Shown here: positions 45,220 to 58,580 of the stretch, in pieces
How positions within the stretch are numbered: the first letter of the stretch is position 1
How the letters are laid out: the number at the start of each line of letters is the position of its first letter
NCBI GenBank assembly: GCA_009617715.1
Contig: VTFK01000174.1
Span: 806,001 to 870,000 of the forward strand
Direction: 5' to 3'
Length of the DNA: 64,000 bases
Source: Plectrocnemia conspersa
Lineage: Eukaryota > Arthropoda > Insecta > Trichoptera > Polycentropodidae
Program-made: the position numbers and the translations under genes
Notes under the pieces: model-generated
What the model was told of the DNA's origin: nothing
The model's input: only the letters and a program-made list of their open reading frames with translations
Databases searched by the model: none

Positions 45220-48200
45220 CTATTTATAATTAGGCCTCGACGGCGCGAAATGATCAGACCAGAAAATATTCATTAAAATAAACGTGGACATTAATGCAAA
45301 GTATAATATTATAGCACACCACCAGAGCTTCTTTTCCCAAGGTCTAACATTCAGATTTCGCAATACGCCAATACCCACCAGCAAGCCTAAAACAGTATTA
45401 AACAATATAAATTGATCCTGAACTACTACATTTAATTTAAGACACAATATGTAAAAAAATAGTATACCAGCAATGGCTCCGCCCAGATGAGCTACATAAC
45501 CGACGTTTCCTTCTTCCCCGGCACCTGCATATCTGTTATAAATGGCAGTTCCGACGTCGGTGCCGATGATGCACAAGTAAACCAACAGTTGAATCACGGC
45601 AAACTCCATTTCTTTCCAATTCTAAAAGCATTACCGAGTATTTTTGAAGCTCGTATTTTTTGCTCGTCAATATATATACTGTATTACCAAAAACAACGTT
45701 GCAAGATGAGCCGTTATGAGAGCGTATACGCCACCGGATGCACCGGCCAAAAAAACGGACGGATCAGTTATAGAAGTGAACAGAGAACCGGCAAACACTC
45801 CAGCCACGTAAATCACCAGCACGCGATACCACTTGTGAACCATTTCCAGAGGAATTCCTAGCAAAAGCTGCACGAAGAGATTGACGACCAGATGCACCGA
45901 TCTTTATTAAAAAAAAAAATTAACCCTTTTGTTGCCGAATTATATGGGAATACTATCTAAATATCAATGAATTACTTAATACAAATAATATTATTTGAAC
46001 CTGATGCAAATACTCTACTGCCCATTAAAAATGTATCTGTTTTTTTTTCAGTTATGATGTCATAATCAGCAATTATTATATTACAATATATTATATTCAG
46101 CAATCAAAGGGTTTAGAGAGTGAATACACCATCTTCTATTACACTGTACAAGATTTTTAAAACAAAAAAAAACTAGATCTGTATCATTAGCTTTTTTCAG
46201 GACCATTATTTTTTTCATTTCGGTTTATGTTCCGGTTCAATTAAAAAAAATATATCAGTTCGGCTCCGGTTTTCCGTTTCGGAAAAAATAACAGTTTTTG
46301 GTTCAGATCTGAATGATTGATTTTTAAATGTTTTTATTTTAATTAAAAATGTATTTTCTACCATAATTTAGAACATTTTATTCCTTTTGATACACTAATA
46401 TAATATAAATAATAATAATTAGGGTGCACCGACTATTGATCCCATAAGTTTCTTCAAAAATTTATATTTGTAAATTTGCATCATATTAAAATTGGGTGAT
46501 AGCAAATTTATAAAAATATTACTTCCATACGAAATTAAATATACTTTAGATAATTAAGAATATTTACAAACCATTAAGTAAAAACCAATTATACATATTT
46601 TAATTCAAAAGCTACATGTGTAATTAATTAATTTGTAATACATAAATAAATAAACAATTTTACTCAAATTTATAAATAAATTAACAACAGAGCAAATGTT
46701 TCAAGATATTGTAAAAAAAAATATAAAAATACTTTAACCTTTGAGTAGTAAGTTATTTTTTAGCATATGTGTACATTATTCTTACGTTGTGTTTTTTTTT
46801 TAATTCGTATTGTTAATTTTTTTTAAAAATTGTTTTGATTAATTTTTTATAGTTATTTATTATATTATACAATTACATATTTGTTTATGAAGCAAATCCA
46901 GTGGTTCTCGACATTTTGTTAAAGCATTTTTTATAGTTAATTTCTACTTTTATTAATTTGTGATTTGTATTTTATTTACTTTATTGATAAAATAAAAACA
47001 TTTTTAATTAAGTTATAAATTTACGTCACACATTTATCAATATTTTTATTTATTGTAATATATTTACTTATTATATTATATTTATTGATGAAGCAAATTC
47101 AGCAGTTCTCTAGTTTTTTTATTTGCGTCTCACTTTTATAAAATTCTGATTATTTTATTTACTTATATATTAGAGTAAATTACAGAGCAATGAAGTCATT
47201 GAAAATTTTTAACGACTCCGACTTTTTCGCAAGGTGCAACTTCGACTCCGAATTTAAAAATTTCGAAAAGATATTAATTTTTTTTTTATTATTTATTTTC
47301 ATTTTCATTAAAGAAAGAACAAAAAATAATTAATCATTTTTGGTACACAATTTACGTGATTTTTCTATACATATTGGAAATGATGTCAAGTTCTGAATTT
47401 TTATGACGGGATGTGAATCAGATGATGTGTTAGCATATTAGGTGTGAAAGTAATTAGTACATATATGTACATACTATTTCTAATATGTCATATGTAAATA
47501 TGACCCTGGATGTCATTCGTTTGGATTAGTGCCACGCCATTGTATGTGGCATTCGGCAAGTCGGCTGTTGTTGGGTATTTGTTTAAGTGCATATAAACTT
47601 TTGTTTACTTCATATGACTGATTTAAAACGCATGGTGCATGAGGAACAATTAAAAAATATTGGTCAGGGTGAAAAGGATTAAAAAGGAGTAGAAGTCGGT
47701 CGATTTTTTATGACTCCAACTCCGATTCTGCAGCCCTGGTTAATTCAGTGGATCGCAATATTATTTTAACTTTTTATTATAAACTTTTTTATTTACGTCT
47801 CACTTTTATTAACATATGATTATTTTTTTTTACTTATATATTAGAGTAAATTTTGTTTTGTTGATAAAGTAAATTTAGTGGTTCTTAATTTTTTATTTAA
47901 GTCTCAATTTTATTAACTTTTGATTATTTTATTTACGTCTCACATTTGTCAACTTATGATTATTTTATTCACGTATATATTATAGTAAATGTTGCTTTAT
48001 TGATAAAATAATTTAATGGTTCTCAACATTTTATTGTAACATAAATTAAAATATGAAACTCATGCTGCTTGTTTATGTGATGCAAAAAAACATATAAACC
48101 GAATTTTGACCAATAGGAGAGCGCAAAAAACAATCCCTTCTCAAAAGTCAAAAATCCACGTCAAAAGCAATAAAATCGTGTCGGCGCCGTCGCAGTGGAA

Positions 48201-50605
48201 ATGCTCATTACCGAGCGTCGACACAATTTTATTGCTTTTGACGTGAATTTTTACTTCTGAGAAGTGATAATTGTTTTTGCACCCTCCTTGTAAAAATATA
48301 TATCTACCGGTTAAAATGTATTCCGATATGATTTCACTGAAATTACATATTTACACGAAATTTCAAGGCAAAAGTTGGCTAGTCGGTAGTCGTCTTTTTT
48401 AATATTTAGATTTCATTAAAAATCATATTTCATTAAATGACTTGCATTTTTGTAGCCAAATTCAAAGGAGGCAAATGCCCCCCCCCCTCCCCCCAATGAC
48501 GTCTCTGATTTAATCATTAGGTCTCATGCAGTTATGAAGTTATCGAATAGAGAAGATAAAAGTACTTAGATGTGAAATGTATTTGAGATCATTTTAACCT
48601 AACTCATTACATATTATCAAAGTATCAAAAGTACTCACCCAATATGGACAAACATGTAAGAGAAAAATCTCCACGCCTCGAATCTCTTATAAGGGTTGTA
48701 TATGAGCTCTGTGGCTATAGGGCCAGTTCCGCGCGGATGATCCACCAGCGCATCGTATAAATAAAGTATAAACTCTACGATGGACACTATAACCATGCAG
48801 AGTGCTGGTGGCCAACACTTATACTCCTCCTCATATGGTCCATCTGCGTAAGCATATCCTATGTAAAAACATTCAACACAAACACAACACGACACAGAAT
48901 ATTTTTTTTGATTAGTGCCATTCATTGTTAGTAATATATTCATGCATAATATAATTTTATTCAATGGAATCAATGCAAAATGATATGTTTATCAGATAAA
49001 AAACATATGATATTAGTCAATAAATAATCTGACTGTTCATAATAACAGAAGATTCTCGTTATCAATGATAATAAATACAAGAGTTAGTTATGAATGTAAT
49101 GTGAATTCATTATCAGCTATTTACAAGCTATTATTAGAATTATATATATATATATGTATATAACACAGATCCGTGTGTACGGCATGAAGTTAGTCAGTGA
49201 GATAATAAATATTTTATCAATGGTTTTAAACTTGTCAAAATTTTAATATTTCATTACATTCATTAATATCTATATAAATGTAAAAATAATAGATTAATTT
49301 TATTATACTTTATATTTGGATCTTACCAGTGGCGTAGCTAGTGTATGTGCCGCCCAGGCCGATCCTTAAAATTGCAACTCCCCCCCATACATATTTTGCA
49401 AAATAATAAATTTGTTATTATTAAGCTCTTGTTATTCGTGGATTTATATATATTTTAGTGAATTCAGGGTTAATAACCACACTAGAAGATCCCATCGCGA
49501 ATATGCCGCCCCCAAGCAAGTGCCGCCCGGAGCGGCTCGCCCCCTCTGCCCTCCCACAGCTACGCCACTGGATCTTACACAATATTATTTTTCATGCGTT
49601 TGTGAGCAATTATCTGAATTTATAAAATTCAACAATATTCAAACATTAGATTATACTGTTTATATTTAAAAACACAATATAGAAATGAATCAGTTAATTT
49701 ATAACACTCGAATGTATTTTACATGTTTGTTGTGAAATATAAAATTAGGGGTAAATTTGCAAATTTAACATTTTTTAGCCTTAGGGTCGCAATGTATTAA
49801 AATACGAGATGTCCATGCACACATAATCAATGTCGCACTTTTTCTGTCATGATAAATGATTCACACTAAACAAACAATGAATCGGTTTAGTCGAAAAAGA
49901 TAATACTATTGAGTGTGAGTACAGAGAGCCACGCCCTTGTGTTAATATGTTGTTTATACGAGCAAATTAAAACCACTTTAGCATTTACCAACGGGAGAAT
50001 CTACAACGTCAAACGCAGCGGAACATTCGTAAGGTATCGGACCGTCCGGTTCAAGGACAGAAGTTTGTCTGGAGGCCGCGGGCGTTACGAAAACACTATC
50101 TACTTTGCAATGATTCAGATTTAACACACACGCGTTAGTTTCATTCGATAACTACAATTCAAAAACTCCATACCTGTAGTGTCTGAATGGCGACGTTCCT
50201 GAATGCCCGGAATCATAAACTTAATATATCGGTTGACCAAGTGACCGAAGATGTTCCTGTTCTCCGGCCTATGAATCATCTCTACAAACTCATTCAGATT
50301 CAAATAGCCGTCGTTGTTAATGTCGGAGGATTGCATCAAGTTGTGTATGAACGATTGCGGAAGCTCCTGGCGATTGAATCCCGGAGATCTAATCATATCT
50401 CTCAACTCCGCGATGGATATTCTATCGTCTCCGTCTTGATCATACTGAAATAAACGTAATTTTAGAACAAAAACATATGACGATTAACATTACCTCATCA
50501 GTTTACCCGTCTGAATAATTCGATCCAATGACTATTCGGGTTTCCGAGGTCATTGAAAGGAATAACCTCAGCTTGTCTCTCTGCATCTTGAAGTTGCGGG
50601 TCCAT
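45220..50605 (-). CDS. rho-4: Rhomboid intramembrane serine protease with EF-hands (rhomboid-4/RHBDL3 type)
   Basis: Reverse exons are 50605-50507, 50444-50174, 48858-48639, 45901-45688 and 45621-45220: 1206 nt, 401 aa, all in phase, GT-AG. The N-terminus starts [19 protein letters not shown]. Two canonical EF-hand loops at 35-46 ([12 protein letters not shown]) and 74-85 ([12 protein letters not shown]) suggest calcium control. Seven or so membrane segments follow from about 140. The active site is Ser252 in GASGG and His313 in GYVAHLGG, with the conserved HLVVN in an earlier helix (about 200-204). Cleaves membrane proteins within the bilayer, classically EGF-type ligands; the substrate here is unknown. 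Intron 3 is about 2.7 kb and holds a fold-back MITE. Orthology to Drosophila rho-4 is inferred from the EF-hands and length. Confidence 0.92.
48090..48292. mobile_element. Fold-back MITE (copy 4) in rhomboid intron 3
   Basis: Both arms are present with a shorter centre than copy 2: AACCGAATTTTGACCAATAG on the left, then the inverted arm from the CGACACAATTTTATTGC segment to TGATAATTGTTTTTGCACCC. The right terminus is lost. Confidence 0.75.
49319..49578. mobile_element. hAT-type MITE with perfect 8-bp target duplication
   Basis: The element is 49327-49570 (244 bp), with ends CAGTGGCGTAGCTA and, inverted, CAGTGGCGTAGCTG. It is flanked by GATCTTAC at 49319-49326 and 49571-49578. Same end sequence as the 119-bp element at 13150-13268 but different interior. 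It lies in rhomboid intron 2. Non-coding. Confidence 0.9.
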
Positions 50606-50609
50606 TTCA

Positions 50610-52691
50610 CAAATTTCTCATGAAACCTATTTTCAATCAAGTTTCCAATTTTAAATTGCACCTTTCTAACGTCTACTTAGTGACGGATACGTTTGACTAA
50701 AATGATATACTTTTTGTATTACTGCTTAATCTTATCTCTTTATCGATATCTTTATATATGTTTGCTCATATTGGTTACTATTTTTTTTTGTCAAATAAAA
50801 TACAATGACAATTTACAACATTTAAATAAAATATAAATTTTAATAATAGCGCACTGATACGATCATAAATTGTACTACAAATAAATTAAATCATAGAGAG
50901 CAGTTACGCCCATTCCGTTAATGACAGCTACGAGCGTATAGCTCAGTATTGCCAGATTTCAAAAATAGTTTTTAGACCATCGTGTGAACATTTTCTTTAC
51001 ATTGCGAATGCCATAAAATAATAGTAACCTATATTTAATAAAATATAAATATACAATGGTGTATTTACTTACGAGATTAATTCGTTCCGTGACTCAAATT
51101 ACTCGTATGTAATTTTTTCTCTCTCATTGAAATTCGGTAGACACGCGTCGGTGACGTTTTTACTGTCTATTGTGTTTTTGATAGTGTCCGTAATTTGTGT
51201 CTAAGTGATTGATAATTTTGTTTTAATTACTTATTTTATTGTAAAAAACAGGGCTATGGCTAAATATAGTGATTATAATAATAACACATATGTTGTGTAA
51301 TGGTAGTGATGAAGAGGATTTCATGTTTGATTTATCATTTTATTTTCGTAAAGTGTTTATTTCAGATTTTTTTTGTGAAATAAACTTTATCATTGTTTAA
51401 AAGCACATAATATTTTCAATCGATTTATGTAAACTTCGCTGACATTATATTGTACCGTTTATTTTCTTACTAAAAAAACACATTCGGAAAACATACTTTT
51501 ACATAACGGACTTTCGGTTGTAACGAACACCTCATTAGTCCGTTATATCGAGGTTTTATTGTATTCTTTTTTTTATACTATTTAATAATATATATTTATA
51601 AATTAATATAAGATATTACAAGAACAAAAGTTTCCAGATACGGCAGCTTCCATAAATTATGTGACATAGTTTTTCGTAAAATTTACCCTCTATCCCCTCC
51701 TGTTTTTACAGTTTTATGTAAATGTTCGACGGACGAGGCACCGCCGGTCATCGCTTTCCTGTCGAGATCCCCCAAAGAATGTGCTGCCCTCCATCGCCGT
51801 CACGTCAGTGTAACCAAGTTGCCGCACAGATTTGCCTATAATAAATAAATAAGTATGCTCCCCCCACATGCCTTAAAAATACTACTGCAGCGGCTCAATC
51901 CGTGTCTAATTGCCACCCGTCACCTCCAGTTGCCAAAACGTTACCTATAAATTATATAATTAAAATATTAGTAATACCATGATTATATATTTCATATATA
52001 CATAAAAAGTTTAGTTTAGTTAGTCTACTGATGCGCATATGAATTATTTAAAGTGAATTGTAAACAAAACTTATATATTTTCAGATAAAAATCAGTGTGT
52101 AACGTCACATTTTCTAAAACCGCTTTATTACCATTGTCTCAAGTCATCGCACTATATCATCCCTCCTTCGTTTTACAAAAAAAAAGCATTTTTAAGATAA
52201 CAGAATAAAGATTATATAATATTATTATAATCGATTATCACGTGTTACGTCTTTCTTATCTTACAGATAATTATTGTGATAGACAATTTAAATAAAACGA
52301 GACAAATGGCGCTCGGTAACATTTATTGATTGTAAGCTGTTATTGTCTATTATTAATTTACATACTTTGATTTTAATATAGTGCCTAACAACTTACATAA
52401 TATTTGTTGACTGTGATTACCCCGTTGTAACGCATTGGGCTAAAGCCTGTCATGTTGCAAGGAACGATTTATGGTTTTAAATTATATAAACATATTATTT
52501 AGATTTTTCTGTGTTAATTTTACACCATAATTTTATATTATATTTTAGCTATATTTTTAATATTCATTGTAAATTATGATAAAAATAATTATAAGAAGTA
52601 TTTATTCCATTTTGAAATTAGCTGAACTAATTGTTAAATATCTATGGTAGTATCCATGACAACAAACATATAAACACAGTAGGTACACAAC
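50610..52691. other. Divergent intergenic region, rhomboid and MKS1
   Basis: The two genes are transcribed away from each other. A TTGAAAATAG sequence just upstream (right) of the rhomboid start (about 50620-50635) could be an acceptor, implying an untranslated exon further right. Repeat family R copy d lies at 51730-51945. No other gene seen. Confidence 0.45.
51730..51945. repeat. Dispersed repeat family R, copy d
   Basis: Contains GTCAGTGTAACCAAGTTGCC, then AATAAATAAATAAG and, 40 bp on, ACTACTGCAGCGGCTCAATC with its GCCACCCGTCACCTCC tail. The first block is inverted relative to copies a and b. Confidence 0.6.
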
Positions 52692-55118
52692 ATGTCAAAA
52701 ATGTACGCATTTGCAAAGTGCAACTACATATCTGGTTTTTATACCAGCAGAGAACCTATTGAACATTTTAAATTCAAGTAAGCAAATCTAGTTTTATTAA
52801 TGCAAAGATTGCAATTTGTGTCTTTGTTACTTAGAATAAAAGAGTCACATTTATTATATGTAGAATAAAACTGAAGGAGATAAACGAAACCATTCCAATA
52901 TTGAAAATAGACTTTCCATCGGAAGCTGGAAAGGAGCAAATCGAGACTGAAAACGTCGGATACTACGAAGAAAGATCATTTTCATGGCAAGAAAAGATTC
53001 GCAGGAATAGCTCAGAATTGGTTAAAGAAGACAACGAAGATGATAGTAAAGCCAAAAATGAAGATTCGGAACATAAACCATCAAGACAGAGGATACTCTC
53101 TTATGTCGATAAAGATAATTATGACGAACGAAAAAGTATCACTACCGACACTAGTGAAGATTTGAACATTTATAAGCGCTTAGAGAAGAATGAAAGCATC
53201 GAGACTCAACAAGGAAAGGATACAGTAGACGTTTGTCAAAAGATGTTCATCGTTGTCGATATGAACGATTATAAAAGGTAATTTAATCAAAGTATTGAAT
53301 CTGGTTGTTATAAAAATTTGATATTTTTCAGAGAATCTAGTTTAATTCAGGAACATGTCTTGTTTACTATGGCGTGGTATCCGGATGAGAAGCATTTGAG
53401 AGTCACTCCGGATTTTAACGATCTACAAAATAATCCATACGCCTTGGAAGTCAGCTATAATTCGAAACAACTCTTCCATTATTCAATTGAGCATATATCT
53501 GACGGCATAAATGAATACAAAGCGACAGAATCTAAAACAGTAAAACGAGTAAGTAAAAAGCCATAAGTTGCGACTTAATCGTATTCGCCAATATTAACAT
53601 CCGATACGTTCACAGATAGCTCGGTACGAAAACGATATTCGTCTACGTAAGTCGTATGCAGAGTTTCCGGTGCCTTCTAAACGTCTGCTAAGGTCCGTAG
53701 TGTTATTCGAGATCTTATCTGCTCACGGTTTCGAATATGATAATCTATACGTAGAATATTCAGTGGAGATTCCATGCGGATTTGAATGCGACGACGATCT
53801 GAAAGGCATCACACATACTTCTTCTATAAAAGGACCTGAAAAGAATGCACATTTTAGTCATCTCATCGAACTGCACTTAGACTTTGATCTCGATTCGGAA
53901 AAGGTATGGATCATAATCGATTAGCAATTAATATTGGATTCTATACAGTAAATCGTTTTAGAATTTATATACGAAGCGCCTCAGATATTCTTCGAAGTGG
54001 TATCGTGCGACTTTTGGGGAAGGCGCAGAACTGAAGGCTATTGTAGAGCTCGTTTACCGATAGCAACTCCGGGACGTATAGAATCTGTATTGAACGCGGT
54101 CAATCCTAAGTATAAAAACGAGCGACTGTGGGAGATGGAGCGATACTTTATCGGAGGCCATGGCGTCTTAAAGGAGATATCCACAATTGGAGTGCCTTTC
54201 GACGTCCAGGTGAGATTGGATATTTGATATATGAAACTGGACACAGAGTAGGAATGATGATGATGAGTTTTTACTGGTCCATCGAGCCAGTTGATTTATT
54301 TAGAAGACACATGAGAATTGTAATCGAATGATATTTAATTATTAATATGTCCAATAATAGATGTTTGATTATCAATTTTATGAAAATAAAGTAAAATTAC
54401 CTGAATACAGTTATGTGCTGTTAAAATTATATAAACCCATTGGCACTCTTCACCGTACTTTTAATTAAATATATATATATATATATATTTTTTTGGTCTG
54501 CCTAGAAATCCAAAAAAGTGCACTTGAATAAAATTTTATAACTACTCGAATAATTTGAGACAGTAACTAAGTAGTTATATGTGCATAGTATGGAAAAGGC
54601 TATACCAGTATATATATTTTTCTGACAATATATTTACAATAATGTTATAACCAAGTAGTGGATACTTTCACGCCGTTGGACAATTTGAGTATAAGTTACT
54701 GGACATATTAAAAATATTGTATAAATATATGTGAATGTATAAAAAATTAAATGTTGCCAATTTAAAAATTAAGTATGAATCGATAGCATTCAAAGCGTAG
54801 TCTCCTTTTTATTATTTTAGTAGAATAATAATAATAATGAGTAATTATTGTTTACAGGGAGATTGTTTTTCAAAGGAGAATTTGACGTGTGCGTCATCAG
54901 GAAAATTGAAGGTCGCGACCACTGTGCTTTTGCAAAGTCGAGCCTACGCGGAAGATCCGAAACCGAAAAATCGCATCTCTGAGCGGCTGAATACTAGATC
55001 GCTGTTCGAAAGCGTGGGTTGCGCTCTGTCGGCGTACAAAAAAGCCAAGGAAAAGTTCGAAGAGTGTTCGCGGAGCGACAGAAAACACGACCGACAGAGC
55101 GAAGACGCTCGCGCCTAA
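52692..55118 (+). CDS. MKS1: MKS1-type B9-domain protein (ciliary transition zone)
   Basis: Exons are 52692-52777, 52864-53277, 53332-53548, 53616-53903, 53962-54209 and 54858-55118; about 504 aa. It starts MSKMYAFAKCNYISGFYTSREP. The middle has VVDMNDYKRESSLIQEHVLF. The B9 domain (about 265-415) has FEYDNLYVEYSVEIP, VVSCDFWGRRRTEGY and RYFIGGHGVLKEIS. The tail VATTVLLQSRAY...ALSAYKKAKEKF matches the end of MKS1. It acts with the other B9 proteins and the MKS complex at the base of cilia, in insects only in ciliated sensory neurons and sperm. Odd: the join 53903 to 53962 leaves the frame one base out, although both sides are clearly MKS1 and the borders look canonical. Either one base is missing in this copy or the intron is not spliced as drawn. 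Confidence 0.88.
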
Positions 55119-56155
55119 GTGTTGCTACTCGCTCCACCGTTAAGTCCCTCGGACGCGTGGCGGTGTTACCAATTTTTATTATTTCCCGCATGCTAAACGA
55201 TGTAATAACAACAAATATATATATTTTTATTTTATTCGTGTTTAACTTAATTATAAACTAATTTTTTTTATTGAAATTATGACAACCTTTTATATCACTA
55301 AATGTAAACCAATTGACAAAAATATGAGGGCATTAAAGCTGACATAGCATACATTGAAGACAATGAAATGCATTGGGTCAGGAGGAAAAACAACAGGTAC
55401 AAAAATAACTTTTACCAATATTTAGCAGTATATATTGCATTGTTTTGTTAGCAACGAGTTGCAATGAATAAAACTGATGATTAAGCGCTACTAACCAGAA
55501 TAAAATCGGCCAACGCGAGCACAACTGCCCGATCGGCGAGAGTCAACTGAGATTCGACTATCAACCTGCGACTGCATGTTGATATTGGCCTACCGATATC
55601 AACTTGAATTATTCGAGCTACGCCGTCTTCGAGTAGAGAGCTTATTGATATGATTTCATTGGCGTAATAGACAGTTCGGCATTTTCACAAGAGAAGACGA
55701 CGATACCGCCTAAGTAAGAAAATATTTATATACGTTGTATGTCCCTATTTTCAAATACAAATGGGCTTGTAAATCAATACATAATTATTAAGAGAGATTT
55801 TAACTATGGTCGTTTTATTCTCAATTGCTAAAATTTTCTAAAAATAGTATTTCAACTGTATGCCGCGAAACCAAAAAAAAACCGAAGATTTAATTACATT
55901 AATGCACAAACAATTTGTTGTATGAAACAAAGTATTTATTTAAATGCCCATATCTCTTAAAATAATTACATGTTAAATAGCACCAGGATATGAAATGGAT
56001 ACGTTTCCATTACTTCAATAAGAAGAATTATCGCTCAGATTCTTGATTGCTATTTATTTATAATGTGATAACCGTAGATCTCATTTCATTTGGTGAGCAT
56101 ATGAATATTTTTCTTGATTTTATTATTGTAGTAGCTTATTACCTACTTACTTATT
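55119..56155. other. Intergenic, possible untranslated first exon near 55.7 kb
   Basis: GC-richer patch 55500-55715 ends at CGCCTAAG-TAAGAAAA-type sequence (a GTAAGA donor at about 55710), preceded by GACAGTTCGGCATTTT. It might be a promoter and first non-coding exon of a rightward gene. No coding frame. The rest is AT-rich. Confidence 0.25.
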
Positions 56156-56880
56156 TTGTTACACATCGCGCGCATAGTTTTAATGGCCTAATATTTTGAC
56201 AACCATTTCGTAAATAACCGTTTTAGATACTTCTTGCCATTGTTCATGAAACAAAAACAAACCGGCAATGTATTTTCACAACATATTTTAATTTCGTACA
56301 AACTCGTATGGCTCTTGTTATCCGAATAAAAAATTGCTTTCATTTTTATTAACCTTGTATCTTTACTTACTCATATACATTTAATATTCTCGTATCTTTC
56401 ATATTTGAAAATTTGCTGTTAGGGCAGAACGATAATATTCTATATAATAAAATAGCAGCAAAAAAATCTACCTGTGTTTTTAATATATACTAATAATTCA
56501 ATATTTTTTATATGATAATAATGTAAAATATATAAAATTTTCGGCCGTTAGTAGCATTCCTTCCTATAGCTACATCTGAAAAGCCAAAAATATATTTTCT
56601 ATAGTTTTGGTTAACGTTCTTACACAGTGTAAGAAACTATAGGAGTAATGTATCATCGGACTGTCTATATTCGTAAACTTACTTTTAGATTATGGCTCAA
56701 CCTAGGCATTTTAGTTCGTCTTTTATACGGCTTCCTGATAGTATATCAATCTTTCGTTTGTTTTGCACCTGAAGTATGGGTAGTTGTTGTCACTTAGAAG
56801 TGATCGCAACTTGTTTACTATCAGCTAATAAGACTGCTATTGCATATCTCAGTTACCGATAATAATTCATCTGTTTCGTC
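56156..56880. repeat. Diverged direct repeat, left copy
   Basis: Shares with 58008-58580 the order TTACACATCGC(G/A)C, ATGGCCTAATATTTTG-like, ACAAACTCGTATGG-like, TTATTAACCTTGTATCTTTA, AGCAGCAAAAA, ATAATGTAAAATAT, CTGAAGTATGGG-like and TACCGATAATAAT. The transposase relic at 57040-57800 lies between the two copies. Confidence 0.6.
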
Positions 56881-57039
56881 ATGGACCGTTTCCTTTTTAA
56901 TGCCAATATAATTTCTTAGTTATTAAAATAAAATTTCAATGAATTATGAAAAATGATCCAGCTTCAGTTTCTGATTTATTTTAAAAAACCACAAATTTAA
57001 GAATATCTTTAGATTTTATTTTATTAAATAAACATTTGA

Positions 57040-57800
57040 CGTAATTCATTAATATTTAATTTTCGTACATATCGGGCGGTATATTGTCTATAACTTGGCG
57101 GATGTTGGTTTTAAGGTGCTCAAACATTTTGGGTTTGTTGGCATAGAAACGACTTTTAGCACAACCCATTAAAAAAAATCCAACGGCGCTAAGTCGCATG
57201 ATCTTGGCATCCAGTTAATGACACCAAAACGTGAAATAATGCGATCTGGGATCTTTTCACCAAAACATCCGACGTTGCGCCGTTTTGTCGAACCCACATG
57301 TCATCTTCCACATCAATATTTCGTGCTAAAAAAAATCGGTTATCTTGTGTCTATAACGCTCACCGTTGACTGTTACAGTCCAACCTCCATAGTTTTTAAA
57401 AAAATAAGGCCCAGTGACGCCGCTTGACTGCAATGCACACCAAATAATAACTTTTTGGGCATGTAATGCTCTCGCGTGAATTACTTGAGAATTTTCCTTT
57501 TTTTTGCAATTTTTGTTATAAACATACTAAGAGAGGTGGAAATATGCTTCGTCACAGAAGAAGATTTTCTTTAAAAATCCATAGCCTCTGGACTTTATTT
57601 ATTGTGTTATCTGAATTATATACTGGTGTATGTGCAATTCCAGATCAAAACGTGTCAAATGGTGCCATAAGAAAACCTACAAATCAACAATTCCAGGTCT
57701 TTGGCCTTTTACTTACAGCAACAATATTTTTGCTGAATGAGCGCCACGATAATGTACAGGCGTTATCCTATCTCCAACACTTTTCGTCTTTTTTTCAGTA
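57040..57800 (-). pseudogene. Tc1/mariner-superfamily (IS630-type DDE) transposase relic
   Basis: Reverse-strand fragments in order are CDEAYFHL, QVIHARALHAQKVIIWCALQ, then FFKNYGGWTVTVNGERYRHK, DDMWVRQNGATSDVL, LTGCQDHAT and RRWIFF. These match the FSDEAHFHL...VWCAL...TVNGERY...DDMWFQQDGAT...PRSPDLTPLDFFLWG signature of these transposases. The second catalytic motif has become VRQNGAT and there are several stops and frame changes. Dead. Confidence 0.7.
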
Positions 57801-58007
57801 AGTTACAATTTTTTTCACTACGTTACGATGAAATTGACCATAATCTTACAGTTTGTACAGAATTGTTATTTATGTAGAATAATTGTAACTGTGTTGTTGC
57901 AAACTAACATTGGCCACTTTGAATACGCGTGATTATTGACAGCTGTTTTGCCAACATAGGAAACTCGTATTGAATCGCTCTGTAGTATTTATGTGCGTAT
58001 TTACATT

Positions 58008-58580
58008 TTTGTTACACATCGCACACATAGTTTTATTGGCCTAATATTTTGCGAACCATTTCATAAATGATTATTCTAGATATTTTTTTTCATAAATGTT
58101 ATGTTTTGAAAAATATTCACTGTCATAAACATATAAATGTCTCAAACCAAAACAAATCGGCAATGTAATTCGTCGACAGATTTTTCTTTCGCACAAACTC
58201 GTATAGTAAAAATTTTCCTTTTTTTTTATTAACCTTGTATCTTTACACACTCGTATAAATATAATATTCTCGTATATTTCATAATTGAATTTTTGTTATA
58301 AGAACGATACTAGCATATAAAACAAATTTGCAGCAAAAATATAAATTTGTTTTTAAAAATATACTAATATTTTATGTGACAATAATGTAAAATATGTAAC
58401 CTTTTTAAATGCTTTAATCATTGTTTCTTATAGCTAATTCTGAAAAGTTATTAATATAAAACATATAACGTAACATCCGTACGTTTACTTTTAGACTACA
58501 GCTTGTCACATGAAGTATGAATAATTGCTGTCATTTAAAATCGACCATAACTTTACCGATAATAATGTTTTCGTTTCGAC
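58008..58580. repeat. Diverged direct repeat, right copy
   Basis: Second copy of the repeat at 56156-56880, same orientation, with gaps. Either a segmental duplication that embraced the transposase relic or two insertions of one larger non-coding element. Confidence 0.6.

Noticed and set aside
44606..54490. AT dinucleotide runs (44606, 49142, 54470) as origins or promoters
   Set aside because: Simple microsatellites in AT-rich DNA; no associated signal.
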